A DNA stretch of 64,000 bases from Stomorhina lunata (taxonomy: Eukaryota > Arthropoda > Insecta > Diptera > Rhiniidae), in NCBI GenBank assembly GCA_933228675.1, contig OW121744.1:95651264-95715263 (forward strand), given 5' to 3'. The translations under genes and the position numbers were made by a program. Of this stretch, positions 55,861 through 64,000 are shown piece by piece. Under the pieces are notes generated by a model that saw only the letters and a list, made by a program, of their open reading frames with translations, was not told the DNA's origin and did no database searches. Each line of letters begins with the position of its first letter. The stretch's first letter is position 1.

Positions 55861-56300
55861 TATATATATATATAATTTGAAAGGTTTTTTCAGTAGCTTT
55901 TGTTTGATACTAAAAAAGTTAATATCGAATATAAACATCTAAAAATATGCAGTATAATTCTTGAATTCTAAAAAGCCCATAACTCTCTAACTATAAGAGA
56001 TCACACCAAAATCTTTCTTTTAGAATTTTTTGATTTAGACGTACTATCAAATATAATGAATCCGTTGATATCGGAGGTTAATTACTAAAAGTCATTTCTA
56101 TCAAAATATAAATTATTATTTTTTCCTTTCCTTTATCTTATAAACGCGATATTGGCACCACTCATAAACAGCTTTTTCGAATATAACTGTCTCAAATGTA
56201 GCTGCAGTCTTAAAAATAATTAAGTAGCTGACTACGAGGCGACAAAAGCAGCCAACGAATTTTGTAGTCGGTGTTCGTGTAGCCTGTTGTGTTTACCGCA
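55861..56300 (+). repeat. Dispersed repeat shared with 33.58-34.02 kb (plus copy)
   Basis: It contains AAAGCCCATAACTCTCTAAC, TATAAGAGATCACACCAAAA, TTATAAACGCGATATTGGCA, AAATGTAGCTGCAGTC and GTAGTCGGTGTTCGTGTAGC in the order seen on the minus strand of 33.58-34.02 kb. I see no coding potential. Confidence 0.75.
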
Positions 56301-56612
56301 TTAGTAGCTTGTATCTTCAGAATTTTTAAAAATTTAAAATTTTGTACAAAGGAATATGCTTCGGATGATCGAAAATAATCATGTTACGGAACAGGGGGAG
56401 TAGTATCCCCATAGAAAAAATAAACTTATTATAGCGTATCATAAGAAAATAGATATAAAGTCGCGAAACTTAATATAACTGAAATTTCTATGATTCTTAT
56501 CGCGTTTGGTTAAAAAAAATCAGGATCGCAGCTCCAATAAAATAAATAGTTTTGTTTAACTTCACAGATTTTTAGAGATTCCTGAGAGGCTTAGCTTATA
56601 AACGAGCTAATG
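56301..56612. other. Unassigned non-coding DNA
   Basis: Nothing is recognised between the dispersed repeat and the SINE. Confidence 0.35.
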
Positions 56613-56850
56613 TTAAAGAGTCGTGGTATAGCAGGTTAGTCGTCTGCCTAGTATTCCAGAGGTCCCAAGTTCGATCCCCGGCCAGACCCACTTAAAAAAA
56701 TAAATTTTAGGAAAAAAGAAGCGGTTCATCTCATAACTCAGCTAGCCAATGGTTATTGAGTATTAGGCTATGTAAAACTTCCCTAACTAAATGCATTAGT
56801 TAGGAAAATTTCGGAAATAGAGTAAAAACGTAGGTTTCTTTCAATGAGTC
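56613..56850 (+). mobile_element. tRNA-Ala-like SINE, copy 2
   Basis: The head reads CGTGGTATAGCAGGTTAGTC (A box), CTGCCTAGTATTCCAGAGG (anticodon arm), and CCAAGTTCGATCCCCGGCC (B box), about 56621-56690. The body shares GCTAGCCAATGGTTATTGAG, TATTAGGCTATGTAAAACTT and the end CTTTCAATGAGTC with copy 1 at 6407-6640. The end abuts a 5'-truncated GTCY repeat starting within its GTCC tract. Confidence 0.8.
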
Positions 56851-57495
56851 CGTCTGTCTGATCGGCCGGCTGGCTGGACCCCATTAAAACCATGTAATCA
56901 AAGTACAGGTCACACTCTAAAGATAATTTGATAAAATTTGCACATATTACTTTTTTGATATTGGGAACATGGCTATTGAAATTCGTCAAAATCGGTCCAT
57001 TATATATGGTACCTCCCATAGGTCTCACTTCCCGGAATTGATATATTGGCCACAAATATCAATATTTGTGAAATTTAACGGAAATATTGCTTATGTAAAC
57101 TTAAATTACTGTACCAAATTTCGTTGAAATCGGTTCACATTTGACCATAGCTCCCATACAAACTCTTCTGTCAAAACGCACTAAATGAGACAAAAATCTC
57201 TAAAACGCTCATAAATCTGAACATAATGAAAATTTTGAGTTTATTTTTTGCATACATAATTGTAGATGCAATCAATTTGCCAAATAGTGAGATAATCGGT
57301 CCACATTTGACCCTAGCTCTCATATAAGTCCAAATGACGAAAACAGCTTAAATATATAAATTTTGAGAAAATGTTTGTGTGATGCCAAAATTTAGCAAAT
57401 ATTTGTCTTTATACAGGAAAAAAGAACGCGATTAACACTTAGTGTTGAAGGGTATCGTATGGTCGGGCTTGACCGACTATAGCGCATTCTTACTT
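56851..57495 (+). repeat. GTCY-family repeat, 5'-truncated at a SINE
   Basis: It starts in the GTCCGTCTGTCTG tract, then CGGCTGGCTGGACCCC, CATGTAATCAAAGTACAGG, GGTACCTCCCATAGGTC, CATAGCTCCCATACAAACTC, and ends GAAGGGTATCGTATGGTCGG then GCTTGACCGACTATAGCGC. About 145 bp of 5' sequence present in the 60 kb copy is missing and is not found upstream of the SINE. The minus-strand frame 56783-57055 shares GGTI.NGPILTNFNSH with the 60 kb copy only because the DNA is a repeat. Confidence 0.85.
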
Positions 57496-58125
57496 GCTTT
57501 GATGCGGAGTTGAAACTTAAGGAACTTTCGATTAACACTCCAAAGATTAGTCGTAGAATCAACTATAAAAAAGACCAAGATAATGAGAATATGCGCTTAA
57601 GTACAACGTTATTTTATAGTTGACGGGTAAGATCTTACCTAGGCTGGATATCGAGCTCTTCTTCAAAGATCTACATATGTACATCTAGGTTTGCTAAAAA
57701 GTGTGGGCAATAATATAAGACTCTGGATTCAGCCTTTCTGGATTATATGCAGTTCAGAATCTATTTTATGGTAGTGCCGGGCAATGTCTGGGAAGTGTAG
57801 AGAAAACAAGTTAGCAAGAGTTAAGTTTACCTTAAATCTTTCCGACAAAATGAATTCTATGGAATGTCATTAGACACTTTCCAGCCAGGACTTTCACATA
57901 AACATCAACATAGACTAACTTTTATTAGGTCAGTGTTAGACTGACAAATTATGGTTCCGACGGCCTCGGGGTCTATCTAAGAACCATAACTGATTAAGAC
58001 ATTTGAAAACTATGTTTTTTTTTGTAGGCTTCCAATAGTATTAGGAAATGACAGAGGACATCTAAATTTGGTAATACGAAAAGTTAGAAATCGAAAATGG
58101 ACATTTGTGATATGCATATAATAAA
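57496..58125. other. Unassigned non-coding DNA
   Basis: Base composition is less AT-biased than average and may reflect a decayed transposon (for example LTR-type), but I find no motif to name it. Confidence 0.35.
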
Positions 58126-59500
58126 TCTATATCTATAAAAAATTGTGCGCGTCTGTTTGTCTGTTGTTTGTTGGGAAGGATCTCCGAAACTATCGAACCG
58201 ATTTTTCTGAAATTTTGACAGTGTTGTATGGCCGGTTAATTTTTAATTTGAAATCTCAAGTGGGGTGACCCCTCACATATAACTCATATATTAGAATTGG
58301 CAAATATAGCTGATAATGAAGCCCGATTTTTCTGAAATTTATGCAGGTGTAACTGATGGTTAAAATAGCCTAGGTTTTTTTCTGAAATCTCAAGTGGGCG
58401 TGACCCCTCCCATATAACTTATATATTAAAAATTACAAATATAGGCGACCGGGAGGTCCGATTTTTCTCAAATTTTGATAGTATGTTAAGGTGTGACCGG
58501 TGGTTAAAATAGTCAAGGGTTTTTTTCAGAAATCTCAAGTGGGCGTGACCCCTCTCATATAACTTATACATTAAAAATGGCAAATATAGATGACCGAACT
58601 GACCGATTTTTCTGAAATTTTGACAGTATGTTAAGGTGTAACCAGTGGGTAAACTAGGTCAGGTTTTTTTTAAATCTCAAGTGGGCGTGACCGCTACCAT
58701 ATAAGTAAAATATTAAAAAGACAAATATGAATGACCGAGCCGACCGATTTTTCTTTAATTTTTACAGTATGACTTACCGGTGGCTAAAATAGGCTACATT
58801 TTTTGAAAATCTCAAATGGGCGTGACCCCTCCCATATAAGTCATGTATTAAAAATGACAAATATGGATGACCGATTTTTCAGAAATTTTGATTGTATGTG
58901 TGTGACCGGTAGGTAAATGAGGCTTGGTTTTCTTTTAAACTCAAGTGGCCGTGACCCCTCCCATATAAGTCAAATATTAAAAATGACAAATATGAATCAT
59001 AAGATGAAAACGATTTAACCCAATTAATTTAAGTTTTAAATGTGGATATTTTTATACTATAAAATAGTTTTTCGCTGTTTGTATTTTTTGAAAATGGACC
59101 AACGGGGACCTGGAAATTGGAAAATGGGGATAAAATTAACCTTTTCTTTAAAATTGTATATCTTGAGAACGGCTGGACCAATGAAGACACTTTTTCTTTC
59201 TAATTGTTTTTTTTTTTTAGTCCAAGTTAGGATTATACATTAAGAAAAATTTACCATGCCCACTTTTACGATCTCTTTTTTTAATATATCTAAAATAGGA
59301 AAACAGATGCACGAATATTGGTAATATTATTAGTGTTGGATAAGTCAATTAAATATATATGCAAATACATTAATAAAGGATTCAATTAAAAAATTAATAG
59401 AAAAATTTCATAATTATTAATTTTTAAAGAAAGTGTTAACACAGTAATAAGCTAAAAACTTGAACTACCAACCCTGGCAACGCCGGGTAAAATCAGCTAG
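58126..59500 (+). mobile_element. Non-autonomous Helitron
   Basis: The 5' end is TCTATATCTATAAAAAATTG preceded by A; the 3' end is CAGCTAG followed by T. This fits Helitron rules: 5' TC, 3' CTRR (here CTAG), insertion between A and T, no duplication, no TIR. A hairpin ACCCTGGCAACGCCGGGT (stem ACCC/GGGT and GGC/GCC with one bulged T) ends 12 nt before the 3' terminus, as expected. No Rep/helicase frame is present. The interior 58180-58990 is a tandem array of about 137 bp, listed separately. Confidence 0.82.
58180..58990. repeat. Tandem array inside the Helitron, period about 137 bp, six units
   Basis: (C)TCAAGTGGGCGTGACCCCTC occurs in more or less intact form near 58262, 58396, 58541, 58683, 58818 and 58947 (spacings 134, 145, 142, 135, 129). 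Each unit continues with CATATAA(C/G)T.A.ATATTA, AAATAT.GATGACCG and CCGATTTTTCTGAAATTTTG. Units are diverged by roughly 15-25 percent by eye. Confidence 0.85.
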
Positions 59501-60033
59501 TACTTTATATAATTTACCTTCCAGCTTTGTTTACAATTTAAGCTTTTAATTAAAATTCCTTGAAATTTCCCCTATCGAAAGTTTCAGATCTTTTCACACC
59601 TTTTTCAGATTTTTACACGTTTTTGAGGCTTGAGAAAGAAAAACATACAATGTATGTATTTCCTAAAAGGCAAGTGTTTTTGATACTTTTTCTTCAAAAA
59701 AAAAAGTATTGATTGTTTATTTTAGCTTTTTTTATAGACTTTGGCGATTGTGAGTATTTTACGGTTTTGTATGCAAAATGTATACAAAAAACAAAAAAAT
59801 TCCCAGAATTTCAAGTTAACGCAGAGGAATGCAACTTTTCATTGTTTGATTTGAATAAATAAGAGTGAATGAAAATGAATGAATTTTGAAAGGGATTGGT
59901 ATGGAAATGACAAAAGTTAAGGCAAAAAAAAAAATCAAGCATATGAAAAGCTTTAAGAAGATCTTTTTCGTTTGATCTTTGTGTGTAAGAAGAAAACATA
60001 TGGCCTATAAAAATATTGAAATACTTCTTTTAT
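59501..60033. other. AT-rich non-coding DNA
   Basis: No feature is recognised. The minus-strand frame 59811-59999 is low-complexity. Confidence 0.4.
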
Positions 60034-60830
60034 TATACCCTTCACTACCATAGGTGGAAAGGGTATTATAAGTTTGTGCTGATGTTTGTAACGCATAGAA
60101 ATATTTGTCTTAGACCCACCTTTTAGTATACCAATAGACTTAGAATCACTTTCTGAGTCGATTTAGCGATGTCCGTCCGTCCGTCTGGCTGGCTGGGCGG
60201 CTGGACCTCCATGTAAACCTTGTAATCAAACTACAGGTCGCAATTCTAAAGATAATTTGATGAAATTTGGCACAGATAATTTTTTTGATAATTGGACCAT
60301 GGCTATTGAAATTGGTCAAAATCGGTCCATTATTTATGGTACCTCCCATAGGTCCCACTTCCCGGAATTGCTATATTGGCCACAAATATCAATATTTTTT
60401 CATGAAATTTAAAACAGATACTGCTTATGTAAACCTAAATCACTCTAACAAATTTCGTTGAAATCGGTCCACATTTGACCATAGCTCCCATACAAACTCT
60501 TCTTCAAAAACGCACTAAATGAGACAAAAAATCACTAAAACGCTCGTAAATCTAAATATAATGAAAATTTTGAGTTTATTTTTTGCATACATAATTTTTG
60601 TAACAACTGTAACCAAATTTCGAGATAATCGGTCCACATTTGACCCTAGCTCTCATATAAGTCCAAATGACGGAAACAGGTTGAATATATACGTTTTGAG
60701 AAAATGTTTGTATGATGGCAAAATTTAGCAAATATTTGTCTTTATACAGGAAAAATAACACCTTTGACCTTAGTGGTGAAGGGTATCGTATGGTCGGCTT
60801 GACCGACTATAGCGCTTTCTTACTTGTTTT
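60034..60830 (+). repeat. GTCY-family repeat, most complete copy
   Basis: This copy defines the family in this window: 5' palindromic block ACCCTTCACTACCATAGGTG then GAAAGGGT; GTAACGCATAGAAATATTTG; TTAGACCCACCTTTTAGTAT; GAATCACTTTCTGAGTCG; (GTCC)3GTCTGG then GCTGGCTGG; ATGTAAACCTTGTAATC; GATGAAATTTGGCACAG; GGTACCTCCCATAGGTC; CATAGCTCCCATACAAACTC; ATAATCGGTCCACATTTGAC; and the 3' end GTGGTGAAGGGTATCGTATG then GTCGGCTTGACCGACTATAG. It is about 797 bp with no conserved open frame. The GTCY tract beside a conserved core is like dipteran mini-me repeats. Confidence 0.9.
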
Positions 60831-61990
60831 TAAAGCTAAACGTATTGTCTTTAATTTTTATAGCCCAAAGGGTTAATGATAATATAATATATTTTTGTGT
60901 AAATCAAGCATTTTGAACAACTTGAAACGGAACGTCACTAGATCTACTTAAAATGTCATGAACAGAACTATTCTAATTATTTTGACGCGCCAACAAATGT
61001 TTACTGTCACTTTTAAAGACATTAACATACATTTCACAAATAATAAGACTGAACATATGACAAAAAACTAAACTTTGAAGATTTTGACTTTAAAATTGTA
61101 TCTGCTGGGCACTTGCTTCAGAAATGAAGAGAAAACTATAAAACTCAAAATAGTTTCTAATAAATACCTTAATTTCCATTTTCCCCCTTCCCCATTGTGG
61201 TACAGAAAAATCCACCCAAAAATAAATTTTAGTTTATTTTTTTATCGTTTCCATTATAGGTCCCCAAAGACTGTTTTATAGAGTTTGTTTTTGAGTTGGA
61301 TAAACGAAAAAGTACTAAAAACATTTTAGAAACTAAATAAACAATTAGTTGATTTCTGGGACTATATAAAATGACAGCAGCTAATGAGTGAGGTCACCCA
61401 TTTCTGGATAACAAAAATAAAGTAAGTCATAACTGCACAACTACTGCAGCTACCGAGTAAATGTATATACCCAAATCAAGAGATTTCTTTCATTATATTG
61501 ACACGATCAACGATACCGGAACATCTTTATGCTGCTCAAATGTTTATAATTTTGAATTCCATTTATGTTTGTTTAGATTTACACTAAAATAACACCAAAG
61601 TGTCTCGTAATGCCTCTTTCTATTTCCCTATATTGAACATTTATTCCTATAGAATTGAATTGTAAATGCCTAAATTTTGTTTATTTTTGGTCATAAACGA
61701 TTTTTGTTTATTTATTTAACTAAATGTCACTTTTTTCTTGCTAGTTCCGCTATTTTGTGGAAATCGAGGAATTATAACATTTTAATAGTGGGATTTGTAG
61801 CATGTGTTCTTTCCAAAACTGCAGGCTGTCAGTTTTTAAAATCCTGTTCCAATGTTTGTTATTTTAGTTAAAATTTCAAATGTCATTTTATATGACGTTT
61901 CAATAAAATTAAAAAAGCAATGACAGTTTAATAGATAAACTTAACTAGGCCTTTAATTTTTATTTTAATGTGTTCTTATAGCCAACTACA
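60831..61990. other. Mostly unique AT-rich DNA
   Basis: I can support no gene. Frames 61075-61281 and 61677-61871 on the plus strand are short and AT-driven. Confidence 0.4.
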
Positions 61991-63190
61991 GGAAGACGTT
62001 TCTATAGAAAAATTGAAGATAGGAAAATATTTCTATAGAGAAAATGAAGATGGGAAAACATTTCTAGAGAAAAGTTGACGATACGAAAATATCTCTATAG
62101 AAAAGTTGAGAATACGAAGACATTTCTATAGAAAAGTTGGCGATAGGAAGATATTTCTATAGAAAAGTTGGAGTTAGGAAGACATTTCTATAAAAAAGTT
62201 GACGATAGGAAGACATCTCTATAAAAAAGTTGACAATAGAAAGATATTTCTAGAGAAAAGTTGACGATAGGAAGATATTTCTATAGAAAAGTTGACGCTA
62301 GAAAGACATTTCTATAAAAAACTTGACGACAGCAAGACATTTATAGAGAAAAGTTGACGGTAGGAAGACATTTCTATAGAAAAGTTGACGATAGGAAGAC
62401 ATTTTTATAGAAAAGTTGACGATTGGAAGACATTTCTATAGAACAGTTGACAATAGGAAGACATTTGTATAGAAAAATTGACGCTACGAGAACAATTCTA
62501 TAGAAAAGTTGACAATAGGAAACCATTTCTATAGAAGAGTTGAAGATAGGAGACATTTCTAGAGAAAACTTGACGATAGGAAGACATTTCTATAGAAAAG
62601 TTGACGACAGGAAGACATTTCTATAGAAAAGTTGACGATAGGAAGACATTTCTATAGAAAAGTTGACGATAGGAAGACATTTCTATAGAAAAGTTGACGA
62701 TAGGAAGACATTTTTATAGAAAAGTTGACTATAGGAAGACATTTCTATAGAAAAGTTGACGATAAGAAGACAATTCTCTAGAAAAGTTGAAGATAATAAG
62801 ACCATTCTATAGAAAAGTTTACGATATGAAGACATTTCTATTGAAAAGTTGACGATAGAAAGACATTTCCATAGAAAAGTTGACGACAGGAAGATATTTC
62901 TATAGAAAAGTTGACGATAGCAAGACATTTCTATAGAAAAGTTGACGGTAGGAAGACATTTCTATAGAAAAGTTGACAATAGGAAGACATTTTTATAGAA
63001 AAGTTGACTATAGGAAGACATTTCTATAGAAAAGTTGACGATAGGAAGACAATTCTCTAGAAAAGTTGAAGATAATAAGACCATTCTATAGAAAAGTTGA
63101 CGATAGAAAGACATTTCTATAGAAAAGTTGACGACAGGAAGATATTTCTATAGAAAAGTTGACGATAGCAAGACATTTCTATAGAAAAGT
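61991..63190. repeat. 31-bp satellite, second and more diverged array, about 38 copies
   Basis: The consensus is GAAGACATTTCTATAGAAAA then GTTGACGATAG, 31 bp. It aligns with the 43.3-46.1 kb unit as TTTCTATAGAAAA-(GTTGA/ATTTT)-CGATAG-(GAAGACA/AAATATT), so TTTCTATAGAAAA and CGATAG are common at the same spacing. Copies here vary far more (CTCTATAAAAAAGTTGACAAT, GGAGTTAGG and others). The run GACAATTCTCTAGAAAAGTT then GAAGATAATAAGACC occurs twice (about 62765-62805 and 63045-63085), showing duplication of a block of several units. The minus frames 62374-62556 and 62683-62928 are satellite read-throughs. Confidence 0.94.
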
Positions 63191-63246
63191 AAACATTAAA
63201 CTTCTTTTTTAAAGCTTCTTTGTCCTACCTCAATCTAAAAGCGTTA
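63191..63246. other. Short spacer between satellite and MITE
   Basis: This 56-bp stretch ends in the left TTA duplication of the MITE; I see nothing else in it. Confidence 0.4.
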
Positions 63247-63868
63247 AGGTACGGTCAGACTCATTAAACATTTAAATCAAATATTTTGAGTAAAATATTG
63301 TCAAAACAATATAATAAAAAATTTGTGGTCACACTTGCACATTTATTTGACGATTTTTATTTGATAAAATACAGAAAAAATACGTTCAAAGTATAAACAA
63401 AAAAAAAAGTTTTATTTATGGTCACACTGAAGATTAAATATTTTCCCAAAAAATATTTGATCAAATTTTTTCAAAACAAAATTGTGTATCTAGCAATTTG
63501 TTTCTCATATTTGAGTTGTTGTTTCTCAAATTTGATGTTGTTGTTTCTCAAATTTGATGTTGTTGTTTCTCAAATTTGATGTTGTTGTTTCTGTTTGAAT
63601 AGTAAACAATAGAAATGCTCAGCTGTTATTTGCCCCTGTTTGATGTTACAAAAATTTTGTAAGATTAAATAATTATTTGATCAAAATTTAATAAAATATT
63701 TGCTCTTGCGTGGTCACATTAGGAAAATTTTTATTTGCTGGCAAATGATTTTGTTTTGTTCAAATCAACATGTTTCTTGTTTGAACCTCAAAAATATTTT
63801 GTGGTCAGACTACGAGGATTAAATATTTGATAATTTCGATTAAATGTTTAATCAATGTGACCGTAGCT
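63247..63868. mobile_element. MITE with TTA duplication (PIF/Harbinger-like)
   Basis: The left end AGGTACGGTCAGACTCATTA then AACATTTAA and the right end read inward AGCTACGGTCACATTGATTA then AACATTTAA are inverted repeats. TTA lies outside both (63244-63246, 63869-63871), the duplication typical of PIF/Harbinger elements. The motif GGTCACA(C/T)T or GGTCAGACT recurs internally (near 63329, 63420, 63711, 63803) beside TTAAATATTT-type sequence, giving a multi-repeat subterminal structure. It is 622 bp with no open frame. Confidence 0.85.
63500..63592. repeat. 22-bp tandem repeat inside the MITE, about 4 copies
   Basis: The unit TTTCTCAAATTTGATGTTGT then TG is repeated about four times; the first unit has ATATTTGAG in place of AAATTTGATG. 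It lies near the centre of the TTA-flanked MITE. Confidence 0.88.
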
Positions 63869-63871
63869 TTA

Positions 63872-64000
63872 GAGTCACAAAAATTTCCATATTTTTTTGC
63901 TTCACAAAAAATGGCCTAAGGGTGCAAAAAAAAAATTACATTAAGTGAAAACTGAAATAAACAAAAAATTGTGTTAAAATGTAAAAGCTTATTGTTAAAA
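63872..64000. other. AT-rich end of the window
   Basis: There is no feature before the window ends. Confidence 0.4.

Noticed and set aside
56616..56700. Functional tRNA gene
   Set aside because: A and B boxes are present but acceptor-stem pairing fails and the sequence continues into a SINE body shared with 6407-6640.
56783..57055. Minus-strand frame sharing peptide with 60146-60358
   Set aside because: The similarity is at DNA level, from two GTCY repeat copies; other copies do not keep the frame.
62374..62928. Minus-strand open frames with a repeated Ser/Tyr/Phe-rich peptide
   Set aside because: They are read-throughs of the 31-bp satellite (period 93 nt gives a 31-residue repeat); the frame ends when unit variants introduce stops.

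Overview
This window is AT-rich eukaryotic DNA with no bacterial gene layout. Its repeat content points to a higher fly (Diptera, probably calyptrate). The evidence is a dispersed repeat family with a GTCC/GTCT run like the dipteran 'mini-me' elements, an ITmD37E-type Tc1/mariner transposon, RTE-like and Jockey/R1-like LINE remnants, a Helitron, tRNA-derived SINEs and very long simple satellites. The species assignment is inference. I found no host protein-coding gene, rRNA gene or functional tRNA gene that I can support. Every open frame I checked that could be explained was a decayed transposon fragment or a satellite read-through. The window could be intergenic or deep intronic DNA, or the edge of a heterochromatic block.

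Layout. 0-12 kb is a graveyard of nested mobile elements: a TA-flanked MITE (1.1-1.6 kb), a Jockey/R1-like LINE on the minus strand (2.4-4.2 kb), a TIR element carrying a 300-bp tandem duplication and a tRNA-like sequence (4.75-5.97 kb), a LINE endonuclease scrap (6.1-6.4 kb), a tRNA-Ala-like SINE (6.4-6.64 kb), a complete but dead ITmD37E transposon with both TIRs and its TA duplication (8571-9810), and 22 bp further on a hAT-like element with 12-bp TIRs and a perfect 8-bp duplication that encloses RTE-like LINE sequence (9841-11331). 14-23 kb is dominated by copies of the GTCY repeat family (one split by a clean 1349-bp insertion), a CGATATCGA-bearing MITE family and a 132-bp tandem array.

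23.6-25.06 kb is an 11-bp satellite (about 133 copies). 26.7-29.4 kb is an old array with a period near 129 bp and an alternating two-motif structure. 31-41.5 kb holds a C-rich minisatellite, three LINE remnants (the one at 38.8-41.4 kb keeps every domain in order), another GTCY copy, a 949-bp fold-back element and a 76-bp-arm hairpin. 43.3-46.06 kb is a quasi-palindromic 31-bp satellite (about 88 copies). 46.87-52.25 kb is a second 11-bp satellite (about 490 copies, nearly invariant). 56.6-60.8 kb has a SINE, two GTCY copies and a Helitron. 62-63.2 kb is a second, diverged array of the same 31-bp satellite family, followed by a TTA-flanked MITE.

The most interesting content is the satellite biology. 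Two 11-bp satellites share a 5+6 internal architecture. One 31-bp family occurs as two arrays in different states of homogenisation. A truncated MITE sits at the satellite edge with a satellite-like seed on its far side. Four sequence-unrelated tandem arrays have periods near 130-137 bp. None of this is proof of a new system. It is a compact natural record of how satellites start, spread and decay around transposons.
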